The notes beneath the pieces were generated by a model, which saw nothing but the letters and a program-made list of their open reading frames with translations, was not told the DNA's origin and did not search any database. Made by a program: the position numbers and the translations under genes. From Bacillota bacterium (GTDB taxonomy: Bacteria; Bacillota_E; Symbiobacteriia; JAMDAP01), in the NCBI GenBank assembly GCA_023484675.1, contig JAMDAP010000178.1, positions 1-8,472 on the forward strand: 8,472 nucleotides of DNA. Reading direction: 5' to 3'. This document shows, piece after piece, positions 1-6,549 of this stretch (position 1 is its first letter; each line of letters opens with the position of its first letter).

Positions 1-1173
1 TATTTGAACCCAATGGCGGTCTTAGCGGCGGCGAGGGCGGTTGGGGCGGACGCCGTTCATCCGGGGTACGGCTTCCTTTCAGAGGACGCGGACTTTGCCC
101 AGCAATGCTTAGACGGTGGGTTTGCCTTCATCGGCCCTCAGCCGGCGGCCATGCGGTCGGTGGCCTCCAAGGCGGAGGCGCGCCAGGCCGCCCGATCGAT
201 TGGCTTGCCGGTGGTCCCCGGCAGCGAGGGGCTGGTGTCTTCAGTGGACGAGGCGGTGCTGGTAGCCGGCGAGATCGGCTACCCGGTGCTCATCAAAGCG
301 TCCGGCGGCGGCGGCGGCCGCGGCATGCGCGTCGCCCGAAACCGTGAGGAACTGGCGTCGCTTTTGGACCTGACGCGTCTGGAAGCCGGCGCTTCCTTCG
401 GCGACGACAGCGTCTTGCTGGAGAAGTACCTGGATCGGCCGCGGCACGTGGAGGTCCAGATTCTCGGCGACAGGTTCGGGAACGTGGTGCACCTGGGCGA
501 GCGGGAGTGCTCCATCCAGCGCCGCCACCAGAAGCTCCTGGAGGAGAGCCCCTCCACTGCGGTGGACGACGAACTGCGGTCGCGGATGGGCGAGGACGCG
601 GTGCGTCTGGCGCGGGAGGTGGGATACGAGAACGCCGGTACGGTGGAATTCCTCCTCGGCGGGGACGGCCGGTACTACTTCATGGAAGTCAACTCCCGGT
701 TGCAGGTCGAGCATGGGGTGACGGAGATGGTCACCGGTGTGGACATCGTCAAGGAGCAGATCGGCATCGCCGCGGGGCAGCCGCTGTCCTTCCAGCAGAG
801 CGCGATCCGTGCCAACGGCTGGGCCATTCAGTGCCGCATCAACGCCGAGGACCCGTCTCGCAGCTTCCTGCCCGCACCGGGTGTGTTGCGTGGACTGCAC
901 CTGCCGGGAGGGCCGGGGGTACGCGTGGATACCTGTGCCTACGAGGGGTGGACTATCCCACCCTACTACGACTCCCTGGTGGCCAAGATCATCACCTGGG
1001 GCCATGATCGGGATGAGGCCATCGCCCGGATGTCCCGCGCTCTGCGGGAAACACGCATCGAGGGTATTTCTACAACCGTGTACCTGCAGATTTCGTTGCT
1101 CGCGGATGAGGAATTCCGGCAGGGGCGGACGGACACCGGTTTCCTGGAGAGGCGCCTGGGCGGTCACGGCTAG
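1..1173 (+). CDS. accC: Biotin carboxylase (AccC-type), 5' end cut by the window edge
   Basis: This protein catalyses ATP- and bicarbonate-dependent carboxylation of biotin on a carrier protein in the cytoplasm. The frame is already open at base 1 (Tyr-Leu-Asn-Pro, matching an internal stretch of E. coli AccC), so about 70 N-terminal residues lie outside; the TTG at 4 and ATG at 13 are not real starts. In order one sees HPGYGFLSE, the ATP-grasp glycine loop ASGGGGGRGMRV (298-333), RHVEVQ, the HQK motif, the NSRLQVEH catalytic block (691-714), CRINAEDP and the C-terminal VPPYYDS-like segment IPPYYDS preceded by GVRVD. The Lys, Glu, Arg and Gln residues expected for catalysis appear intact. The usual Pro after VEH is Gly here (715-717). 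The stop TAG is followed after 32 bases by pxpB, which suggests a dedicated copy serving the 5-oxoprolinase-like operon rather than housekeeping acetyl-CoA carboxylase. That assignment is inferred from context. The family call is very secure. Confidence 0.95.
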   Translation, partial: YLNPMAVLAAARAVGADAVHPGYGFLSEDADFAQQCLDGGFAFIGPQPAAMRSVASKAEARQAARSIGLPVVPGSEGLVSSVDEAVLVAGEIGYPVLIKASGGGGGRGMRVARNREELASLLDLTRLEAGASFGDDSVLLEKYLDRPRHVEVQILGDRFGNVVHLGERECSIQRRHQKLLEESPSTAVDDELRSRMGEDAVRLAREVGYENAGTVEFLLGGDGRYYFMEVNSRLQVEHGVTEMVTGVDIVKEQIGIAAGQPLSFQQSAIRANGWAIQCRINAEDPSRSFLPAPGVLRGLHLPGGPGVRVDTCAYEGWTIPPYYDSLVAKIITWGHDRDEAIARMSRALRETRIEGISTTVYLQISLLADEEFRQGRTDTGFLERRLGGHG

Positions 1174-1191
1174 GCTACCGACCAGCGGCAA

Positions 1192-1200
1192 GGGGTGAAG
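1192..1200 (+). promoter_or_regulatory. Ribosome binding site of pxpB
   Basis: The purine-rich run GGGGTGAAG, continued by GAAAG up to base 1205, lies just upstream of the ATG at 1206. It supports that start over any internal one, and the N-terminus it gives (leading directly into the GDRAV motif) matches the usual start of the family. Confidence 0.6.
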
Positions 1201-1205
1201 GAAAG

Positions 1206-1961
1206 ATGTACAGCGAACCCAGGTACCTCCTTGGCGGGGACAGGGCCGTGACGGTGGAGTTCGCCAACGAGATCAGCGAAGAGGTCAGCGGGATGGTGCG
1301 CCGGTTCTCACTGGCGCTGAAGCGCCACGCTCTGCCGGGAGTGCGGGAGGTGGTTCCCACCTACCGTTCCCTGACCGTCTACTTTGATCCTCTGGCGCTC
1401 GCCGGGCCTGCCCTGGCGGACGAGCTCAAGCGCCTGCAAGTAAGGATCATGGAGTTCGACCTTCCTGCGGCACGGACGGTACGGGTACCCACGCTGTACG
1501 GTGGCGTTTACGGCCCTGACCTCAGCGACGTGGCGGCGCACAACCGCATTACTCCAGAGGAGGTGGCGGCCATCCACACCTCTGGAACGTATCTCATCTA
1601 CATGCTGGGATTCACGCCGGGGTTCGCCTACCTGGGGGGCATGTCCGAGAAGATCGCCTGCCCTCGCCTGGCCAGCCCGCGGGAGCGCATCCCCGGGGGT
1701 TCCGTGGGCATCGCCGGCATGCAGACCGGCATCTACCCTATCGACAGCCCAGGCGGCTGGCGGCTGATCGGCCGAACCCCTTTGAAGCTCTATGACCCCT
1801 CCGCCGATCCCCCGGTTTTGCTTCAGGCCGGGGACTACCTCCAGTTTTTCTCCATTAATGAGAAGGAGTTCGGACGCATCGCGCAGGCCGTGGAGGCTGG
1901 GGACTATGCACCGGAGATCCTGGGAGCCGGCACCTCCGGCGGCAAGGGGGGGTCTCGATGA
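1206..1961 (+). CDS. pxpB: 5-oxoprolinase subunit PxpB (KipI / allophanate hydrolase subunit 1 family)
   Basis: PxpB and PxpC together form the lactam-opening part of bacterial 5-oxoprolinase (PxpABC), which converts 5-oxoproline to glutamate with ATP. The same AHS1 fold forms part of the carboxyltransferase domain of urea carboxylase. The 251-residue protein has the expected length and layout: an N-terminal domain starting GGDRAVTVEF (residues 10-19), a linker around residue 90, and the C-terminal cyclophilin-like domain with His124, GFTPGFAYLGG (135-145), two PR pairs (153-154, 158-159), PGGSVGIAGMQTGIYP (163-178) and SPGGW (181-185). It has no signal peptide or membrane segment, so it is cytoplasmic. 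Its stop codon overlaps the pxpC start (ATGA), which implies coupled translation and an equimolar complex. A KipI-like kinase-inhibitor role, as in Bacillus subtilis, is a less likely alternative here. Substrate specificity cannot be read from the sequence. Confidence 0.93.
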   Translation: MYSEPRYLLGGDRAVTVEFANEISEEVSGMVRRFSLALKRHALPGVREVVPTYRSLTVYFDPLALAGPALADELKRLQVRIMEFDLPAARTVRVPTLYGGVYGPDLSDVAAHNRITPEEVAAIHTSGTYLIYMLGFTPGFAYLGGMSEKIACPRLASPRERIPGGSVGIAGMQTGIYPIDSPGGWRLIGRTPLKLYDPSADPPVLLQAGDYLQFFSINEKEFGRIAQAVEAGDYAPEILGAGTSGGKGGSR

Positions 1962-3043
1962 GCATCCGCGTGCTGAAGCCCGGCATGTTTACAACGGTGC
2001 AGGACCTGGGGCGGCACGGCTACCAGGAGTTCGGCATGCCGGTGGCCGGCGCCATGGACGAACTGGCGTTGCGGCTGGCCAACCGGCTGGTGGGCAACCC
2101 GGAAGGTGAAGCAGCCTTGGAGATGACACTGCTGGGTCCGAGGCTGGAATTGCTGCAGGATGCGGCACTGGCGGTGACTGGAGCCGACTTGGAGGCGGCG
2201 GTAGACGGTGAGCTGCTCCCCCTTTGGGAGTCGGTGTGGTTGCCGAAGGGGAGCGTACTGGCCTTCGGCCGCCCGAGGAGCGGCGTTCGGGCGTACGTCG
2301 CTTTTGCCGGGGGCATCGACGTGCCGCAGGTCATGGGGAGCAAGTCCACCTATGTTCGCGGCAGGCTGAGCGGGTTCCAGGGCCGGACGCTGCAGCCCGA
2401 CGACGTCATCCCACTCGGTGAGAGCCCAACGCCAAACGTCCGCCGGAGGCTGGCGCCGCACCGGGTGCCCCAACCCTCGAACACCGCTCGGGTGGTTTTG
2501 GGACCCCAGGATGACCACTTCACGCCGGAGAGCGTTGACCTTTTTCTTGGTTCCACCTACCGGGTGTCGCCGGTGTCGGACCGTATGGGGTACCGGCTGG
2601 ATGGTCCGACGCTCAAGCATCGAGCGGGAGCCGACATCATCTCTGACGCGATCCCGCCCGGTGCGGTCCAAGTGCCGGGGCACGGGACTCCCATCGTCAT
2701 GCTGGCCGACCGCCAGACCACAGGCGGCTACCCCAAGATCGCCACGGTGATTTCGGCCGACCTGCGGGTGATGGCGCAACTGGCCCCGGGAGACAGCGTG
2801 TCGTTCCGGGCTGTTTCCGTAGAAGAGGCGGTGGCGGCCCTCCGTCAGCAGGAGCGGCTTCTCGATGCCATTGAGGAGATCGACGCAACGCCAAGCGACG
2901 CCGGGCGGATTGAGGGCCTGGAGGTGGGCGTCGCCGCTCCCGCGGTGGACGAGGCGACTGGGCTGCTTAGGATGCTGGCAGAGACCTCGCTGTCGGAGGT
3001 AGTCTGGGAGCGTCCGGGGCGAAGGCTGGAGGTGCGGCGTTGA
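1958..3043 (+). CDS. pxpC: 5-oxoprolinase subunit PxpC (KipA / allophanate hydrolase subunit 2 family)
   Basis: This is the partner of PxpB in 5-oxoproline hydrolysis, and a homologue of the AHS2 part of the urea carboxylase carboxyltransferase domain. The start ATG sits in the ATGA overlap with pxpB, preceded by a G-rich stretch that can serve as ribosome binding site. Visible family blocks are KPGMFTTVQDLGRHGYQEFG (residues 7-26), PVAGAMD (28-34), VTGAD (73-77), the AFAGGIDVP region (115-123), GPQDDHFT (182-189), SDRMGYRLDGP (207-217), ISDAIPPGAVQVPG (228-241) and DRQTTGGYPKIATV (251-264). The conserved core ends near residue 295. The remaining 65 or so residues make this protein longer than E. 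coli PxpC (about 310 aa); this tail is acidic, then ends in a very Arg-rich stretch. There is no signal peptide. The stop TGA shares its last base with the ATG of the next gene. Confidence 0.93.
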   Translation: MSIRVLKPGMFTTVQDLGRHGYQEFGMPVAGAMDELALRLANRLVGNPEGEAALEMTLLGPRLELLQDAALAVTGADLEAAVDGELLPLWESVWLPKGSVLAFGRPRSGVRAYVAFAGGIDVPQVMGSKSTYVRGRLSGFQGRTLQPDDVIPLGESPTPNVRRRLAPHRVPQPSNTARVVLGPQDDHFTPESVDLFLGSTYRVSPVSDRMGYRLDGPTLKHRAGADIISDAIPPGAVQVPGHGTPIVMLADRQTTGGYPKIATVISADLRVMAQLAPGDSVSFRAVSVEEAVAALRQQERLLDAIEEIDATPSDAGRIEGLEVGVAAPAVDEATGLLRMLAETSLSEVVWERPGRRLEVRR

Positions 3044-3867
3044 TGTCAGCCGGGCAGGAAAGGTCGACCGGCGGTGTGCCCCTTCGCAGCGAGAACGTGC
3101 TGCGGAGCGAGCAGGCGGTGCCAAGCCAGAGGCCGCTGCGGGGCAGGAAGCCGCGCCTCTACGAGAACGTCATTGTTCGTATCAAGGAACTGATTGCCCA
3201 GGGGCAGCTCGCCCCGGGTGACAAGCTGCCCAGCGAGAAAGAACTCTGTGAGACCCTTGGGGTCAGCAGGACGGCAGTCCGAGAAGCGATGAGCGCCCTG
3301 CAGGCCCAAGGTCTGGTGGAGGTGCGGCATGGATCGGGTGTCACGATCCGCAGGTTGGACCGCACCGACCTGGTGGAACCGCTGTCGCTGCTGCTCCTGA
3401 CCAGTCAAGAGAACCTGGCGCAGCTCTTAGAATTGCGACGGGCCATCGAGGGAGAGGCGGCCTTTCTGGCAGCCAAGCGGGCCTCCACCACCGATCTGGG
3501 TGCGCTCACCGCGGCCTTTCAGGCGATGGAGAACGAGGTTAGAAAGGGCGGTTCGGGAGCCAACCACGACTATGACTTTCACTACGCCGTGGCCAGGGCC
3601 TCTCAGAATGACCTGTTTGTGAAGCTGCTGATGGTCATGGCCGACATCTTTCGCGCCGGCCTGAAGCAGACGGCCAGAGAGGCAACGACGAGCCCAGCCG
3701 GCTCCATGGCTGCCCTGGAACAGCACCGAAGCATCTGGAAGGCCATCCTCGAGCGCAACGGCGATACCGCCCGGGCCGCCATGCGGTCCCACCTGGGCAA
3801 CGTCTCGGCGCTCGTGAGATCAAACAGTAGTCGGGAGGGGGGTGGAGAGGGGAAGTTGAGGCTGTAG
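3043..3867 (+). CDS. GntR-family transcriptional regulator, FadR subfamily (FCD domain)
   Basis: This is a DNA-binding regulator with a ligand-sensing domain, 274 residues from the ATG at 3043. That start overlaps the pxpC stop as TGATG and has GGAGG ten bases upstream, so translation is probably coupled. A TTG directly before it (3040) and a GTG at 3118 are weaker alternatives. Residues 1-38 are an unusual low-complexity, basic extension. The winged helix runs from about 40 to 104: LPSEKELCETLGVSRTAVRE is the helix-turn-helix and VEVRHGSGVTI the wing. An all-helical FCD domain covers about 125-260. Asp176, His180, His228 and His250 fit the metal/carboxylate-binding set of FCD proteins, which often bind small organic acids or amino acids. 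Its place between pxpC and the importer genes suggests that it controls this cassette in response to the substrate or product; the ligand is unknown. KipR, the regulator linked to kipIA in Bacillus, is of the unrelated IclR type. Confidence 0.92.
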   Translation: MSAGQERSTGGVPLRSENVLRSEQAVPSQRPLRGRKPRLYENVIVRIKELIAQGQLAPGDKLPSEKELCETLGVSRTAVREAMSALQAQGLVEVRHGSGVTIRRLDRTDLVEPLSLLLLTSQENLAQLLELRRAIEGEAAFLAAKRASTTDLGALTAAFQAMENEVRKGGSGANHDYDFHYAVARASQNDLFVKLLMVMADIFRAGLKQTAREATTSPAGSMAALEQHRSIWKAILERNGDTARAAMRSHLGNVSALVRSNSSREGGGEGKLRL

Positions 3868-3906
3868 TCGGCCCGGGTGTTAGTGTTCTGCCAAGATGCA
3901 GTTGAG

Positions 3907-3920
3907 ACGTTGTGCAAGGT
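3907..3920. promoter_or_regulatory. Possible operator: imperfect inverted repeat upstream of the binding-protein gene
   Basis: The 14 bases ACGTTGTGCAAGGT read AC-n-TTG-nn-CAA-n-GT, so five of seven base pairs are symmetric. The site lies in the 78-bp gap (3868-3945) between the GntR-type regulator and the solute-binding protein gene, the most likely place for autoregulation or importer control. FadR-subfamily operators are short palindromes of this size, often with GT...AC or TGGT...ACCA arms, but this one does not match a known consensus. The rest of the gap shows no terminator and no convincing -35/-10 pair. Confidence 0.25.
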
Positions 3921-3930
3921 TGTAGTAAGA

Positions 3931-3936
3931 AGGAGG
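3931..3936 (+). promoter_or_regulatory. Strong ribosome binding site of the solute-binding protein gene
   Basis: AGGAGG is a perfect Shine-Dalgarno core, nine bases before the ATG at 3946. It fixes that start, which gives a well-formed lipoprotein signal peptide, and it predicts high translation, as usual for a binding protein made in excess over its permeases. Confidence 0.8.
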
Positions 3937-3945
3937 AGCAGGTGA

Positions 3946-5517
3946 ATGACAAGGAAACGTTTCGCTGCAGCCATCGCGCTGGTGCTTATTGCCGCGCTGG
4001 CGCTCGCCGGCTGCGGCAGGGCGAAGACGCAGCCTGCAGATGGCTCCGGGGGTTCCGTTGCCACCGGTTTCAAGGACACTCTGGTTATCGGCGACGCTCA
4101 GGGCGATCCCCACGGTTCCTGGGACCCCATCGACACGTTCCTGGTGGCGTGGGGCACGGTGGCCAGCAACATCTTTGAGGGCCTGACCAGTCGCGGCCCG
4201 GAGCTCACGTTGCAGCCCGGACTCGCCACCGGTTGGAAGTATCTGGACGACAAGACTCTTGAGTTCACGCTGCGCCAGGGCGTCAAGTTTCACAACGGCG
4301 AGCCCTTCAACGCCGAGGCCGTCGCCTTCACCTTCCAGCGGCTCCTGGGCCCGGAGGGGGAAAAGAGCCCGCAGCGCGGCAACTATGAGTCCATTGCCAC
4401 TGTGGAGAAGGTGGACGACTACACCGTCCGCTTTCACCTCAAGAGCGTCGATCCCACTCTGCTGACCAAGCTGGCCGGCTACGGCGGGATGATTGTGCCG
4501 CCCAAGTACATCCAGGAGAAGGGCGATGCTTACTTCGACACCCATCCCGTCGGCACGGGGCCTTACGCAGTCACCGAGTACACCAAGGACAGCCGGGTGG
4601 TGCTGAAACGGTTCGATGACTACTGGGGCGAGAAGGCGAAAACCCCGAACGTGATCGTCCGGTTCATTCCGGAGGACACCACCCGCGTGGCTGAGTTCCA
4701 GACCGGGGCCGTGGACATCATGCAGAACGTGCCCCCGTCCCAGGTGCAGAGCCTGTCGGTTGACTCCAACACGCAGGTCATCAAGGTGGGCGGTCCCACC
4801 GCATTCGTGCTTCGCCTGGTCACGGACAAGCCACCGGTGAACAACGTGAAGGTGCGTCAGGCGATCGGCTACGCCGTGGATACCAAGACCATCATCGACA
4901 CGATTCTGGGCGGCCTCGGCAAACAGATCAGCTCCTTCCAGGGAGACATCTCCTTTGGCAACAACCCCGACCTGAAGCCGATTGAATTCAACCCGGACAA
5001 GGCCAAGCAGTTGATTCAGGACGCCGGCGCCAAGGGGACCAACCTGGACTTCTTCTTCAACTCGAATTCCAGCGTACAGAAGGAGATAGCCCAGGCCATT
5101 GCGTCGGAACTGAAAGATGTGGGCCTGAACGTCACGCTGCACCCCACGGAGTTCCAGACGCTGATCAGCGATCTGATACCCAACGGAAAGGCGGGCCACA
5201 TGTACCTCTCCGGTTGGGGCGGCTGGACCCTGGACTTCGATAACACGGCCTACCTTCTGTACACCAAGGGCCAGAAGTGGGATCCCGACTTCGGAGACCC
5301 CAAGATCGATGAACTGTTGAAGGCCGAACGCTCCACCAACGACCAGTCGAAGCGGGCGGAGATCTTCAAGGAGATGACTGTTCGCCTGCGCGAGCTGGTG
5401 CCCGACGTGCCCCTGTACCAGGGCGTGGAAGCCTGGGCAGTGGGCAAGAAGGTGCAAGGCTTCACCCCGCCCCCCGATGATCGGTTGTGGCTCGCCCCAG
5501 TGTCTGTGCAACAGTAG
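3946..5517 (+). CDS. ABC transporter solute-binding lipoprotein, family 5 (oligopeptide/dipeptide/nickel type)
   Basis: This extracytoplasmic receptor captures the substrate and delivers it to the two permeases encoded next. The 523-residue protein begins with a short basic stretch (TRKR), a hydrophobic helix (about 7-21) and a lipobox LAGC with Cys23 as the lipid-attachment site, so it is membrane-anchored on the outer face. Family-5 marks are NIFEGLTSRGPELTLQPGLA (75-94), a conserved FTLRQGVKFHNGEPFNAEAV region (107-126), PVGTGPY (201-207) and a DDYWG block (224-228). The segment beginning VRQAIGYAVD is the typical start of the third domain. The length is normal for the family. Binding proteins of this family carry peptides, nickel, opines, glutathione or sugars, so the ligand cannot be fixed from motifs. 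The neighbouring pxpBC genes make a 5-oxoproline-related compound or small peptide a reasonable guess. No nickel-specific features were noticed. The start is chosen from the AGGAGG site. Confidence 0.93.
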   Translation: MTRKRFAAAIALVLIAALALAGCGRAKTQPADGSGGSVATGFKDTLVIGDAQGDPHGSWDPIDTFLVAWGTVASNIFEGLTSRGPELTLQPGLATGWKYLDDKTLEFTLRQGVKFHNGEPFNAEAVAFTFQRLLGPEGEKSPQRGNYESIATVEKVDDYTVRFHLKSVDPTLLTKLAGYGGMIVPPKYIQEKGDAYFDTHPVGTGPYAVTEYTKDSRVVLKRFDDYWGEKAKTPNVIVRFIPEDTTRVAEFQTGAVDIMQNVPPSQVQSLSVDSNTQVIKVGGPTAFVLRLVTDKPPVNNVKVRQAIGYAVDTKTIIDTILGGLGKQISSFQGDISFGNNPDLKPIEFNPDKAKQLIQDAGAKGTNLDFFFNSNSSVQKEIAQAIASELKDVGLNVTLHPTEFQTLISDLIPNGKAGHMYLSGWGGWTLDFDNTAYLLYTKGQKWDPDFGDPKIDELLKAERSTNDQSKRAEIFKEMTVRLRELVPDVPLYQGVEAWAVGKKVQGFTPPPDDRLWLAPVSVQQ

Positions 5518-5551
5518 AAGATAGGGTGCACGATAGCCGCGGCGGTCCAGG

Positions 5552-5578
5552 ACGGGCCGGGTTCCCCTCCCGGCCCGT
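5552..5578 (+). other. Perfect GC-rich hairpin between binding-protein and permease genes
   Basis: The arms ACGGGCCGGG (5552-5561) and CCCGGCCCGT (5569-5578) are exact reverse complements around a 7-base loop (TTCCCCT). The hairpin sits in the 102-bp gap (5518-5619), 34 bases after the binding-protein stop. No T-run follows, so it is not a standard intrinsic terminator. Such intercistronic hairpins commonly protect the 3' end of the upstream message or cause partial termination, so that the binding protein outnumbers the permeases. That role is inferred. The rest of the gap holds only the next gene's ribosome binding site. Confidence 0.75.
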
Positions 5579-5606
5579 GCCTGTCTCGCCCGCATTGGCA
5601 GTTGAT

Positions 5607-5613
5607 AAGGGGG
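5607..5613 (+). promoter_or_regulatory. Ribosome binding site that decides the first permease start
   Basis: AAGGGGG ends six bases before the GTG at 5620. An earlier in-frame TTG at 5602 has no purine-rich site in front of it, and it would place this sequence inside the coding region. The GTG also gives the N-terminus typical of DppB-like permeases (a few residues, then the first membrane helix). Confidence 0.6.
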
Positions 5614-5619
5614 ATTGCC

Positions 5620-6549
5620 GTGGCACTTTACATCGTCAAGCGACTCTTCCAAGGCGTCATGGTCATGATTGCGATCTCCCTGGTGGTCTTTTTCGCCTTG
5701 CGGCTGAGCGGTGACCCGGTCATGGCCATCATGGGCCAGGGCAACCCAACCAAGGAGGCCGTGGAGGCCATGAGACATGCCCTGGAGCTGGACCAGCCCC
5801 TGTGGAGGCAGCTTCTTCACTATGTTGGCAACCTGGCCGTCGGCAACCTGGGGACGTCCTTCCGCAACGGGCAGCCAGTCTTTCCCCAGATCATGGAAAA
5901 GATGCCGGCCACCCTCCTTCTGGCCTTCTCAGGTCTGCTGGTCTCCCTCTTGATCGCCATCCCGATCGGTGTCTATTCGGCGGTACGGCAAGGCAAGGCG
6001 CTTGACGTGACCGGACGGGTCTTCGCCCTGATCGGTATCTCCTTCCCCAATTTCTGGCTGGGCATCATGCTGATGCTGGTCTTTGCTGTTAAGCTGCGCT
6101 GGCTGCCAGCTTCAGGGTACCAGGGCTTCAAGTACCTGATCCTGCCCAGCGTCACGCTGGGTCTGATCCTTTCGAGCATCGTCACCCGGCTCCTGCGATC
6201 GACCATGCTGGGGGTGCTGCAGGCTCAGTACATCCAGACGGCGCGAGCCAAGGGTCTGCAGGAAGGGTTGGTCATCTTCAAGCACGCCTTCCGTAACGCC
6301 CTCATCCCCACGACCACCTTCGTGGGTCTTCAGTTCGGCTCCCTGCTGGGCGGCACGGTGATCCTGGAGCAAGTCTTCTCCTGGCCCGGGGTCGGACGGC
6401 TGGCGCTCGACGCCATTAACTATCGGGATTTTCCCATGGTGCAGGGCACTGTACTTGTCTTGGCGGGGCTCATGGTGCTGGTGAACCTGATGGTCGACAT
6501 CAGCTACGCACTGCTGGATCCCCGCATAAAGGTGGGTGTTCAGAGGTGA
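5620..6549 (+). CDS. ABC transporter permease, DppB/OppB type
   Basis: This is one of the two membrane subunits that form the translocation channel of the importer. From the GTG at 5620 it has 309 residues, normal for the family. Six membrane segments can be placed: about 9-29, 99-121, 134-157, 173-190, 232-254 and 275-297. Typical marks are LRLSGDPV after the first helix, the LGTSFRNGQPV region (77-87), SFPNFWLG (141-148), and the cytoplasmic EAA-type coupling loop YIQTARAKGL with IFKHAFRNALIP (204-230), which contacts the ATPase. VFSWPGVGRLALDAINYRD (252-270) is the family's C-terminal signature. The stop codon overlaps the start of the next permease (GTGA), indicating coupled translation. 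It acts with the lipoprotein encoded upstream. Transported substrate cannot be read from the permease. Confidence 0.94.
   Translation: MALYIVKRLFQGVMVMIAISLVVFFALRLSGDPVMAIMGQGNPTKEAVEAMRHALELDQPLWRQLLHYVGNLAVGNLGTSFRNGQPVFPQIMEKMPATLLLAFSGLLVSLLIAIPIGVYSAVRQGKALDVTGRVFALIGISFPNFWLGIMLMLVFAVKLRWLPASGYQGFKYLILPSVTLGLILSSIVTRLLRSTMLGVLQAQYIQTARAKGLQEGLVIFKHAFRNALIPTTTFVGLQFGSLLGGTVILEQVFSWPGVGRLALDAINYRDFPMVQGTVLVLAGLMVLVNLMVDISYALLDPRIKVGVQR

Noticed and set aside
301..327. GGC/GCG triplet run resembling a short tandem repeat
   Set aside because: It encodes the conserved glycine loop of the ATP-grasp domain (SGGGGGRGM), so protein function explains it.
1904..3124. A 406-residue open frame on the - strand across pxpC
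   Set aside because: It overlaps pxpC completely and the ends of two other real genes, and shows no recognisable motif. It is a GC-rich shadow frame.
3902..3928. Promoter-like pair TTGAGA and TAGTAA upstream of the binding-protein gene
   Set aside because: The spacing is only 15 bases, the -10 match is poor, and transcription would start within or after the AGGAGG site, leaving no usable leader.
5552..5590. Intrinsic terminator after the binding-protein gene
   Set aside because: The hairpin is perfect, but the bases after it (GCCTGTCTCG) contain no T-run, and the permease genes of the same system follow at once. It was kept as an intercistronic hairpin instead.
3880..5820. A 646-residue open frame on the - strand across the binding-protein gene
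   Set aside because: It is antisense to a gene with clear family motifs, signal peptide and ribosome binding site. Its His/Val/Gly/Leu-rich composition is what the complement of GC-rich coding sequence gives.
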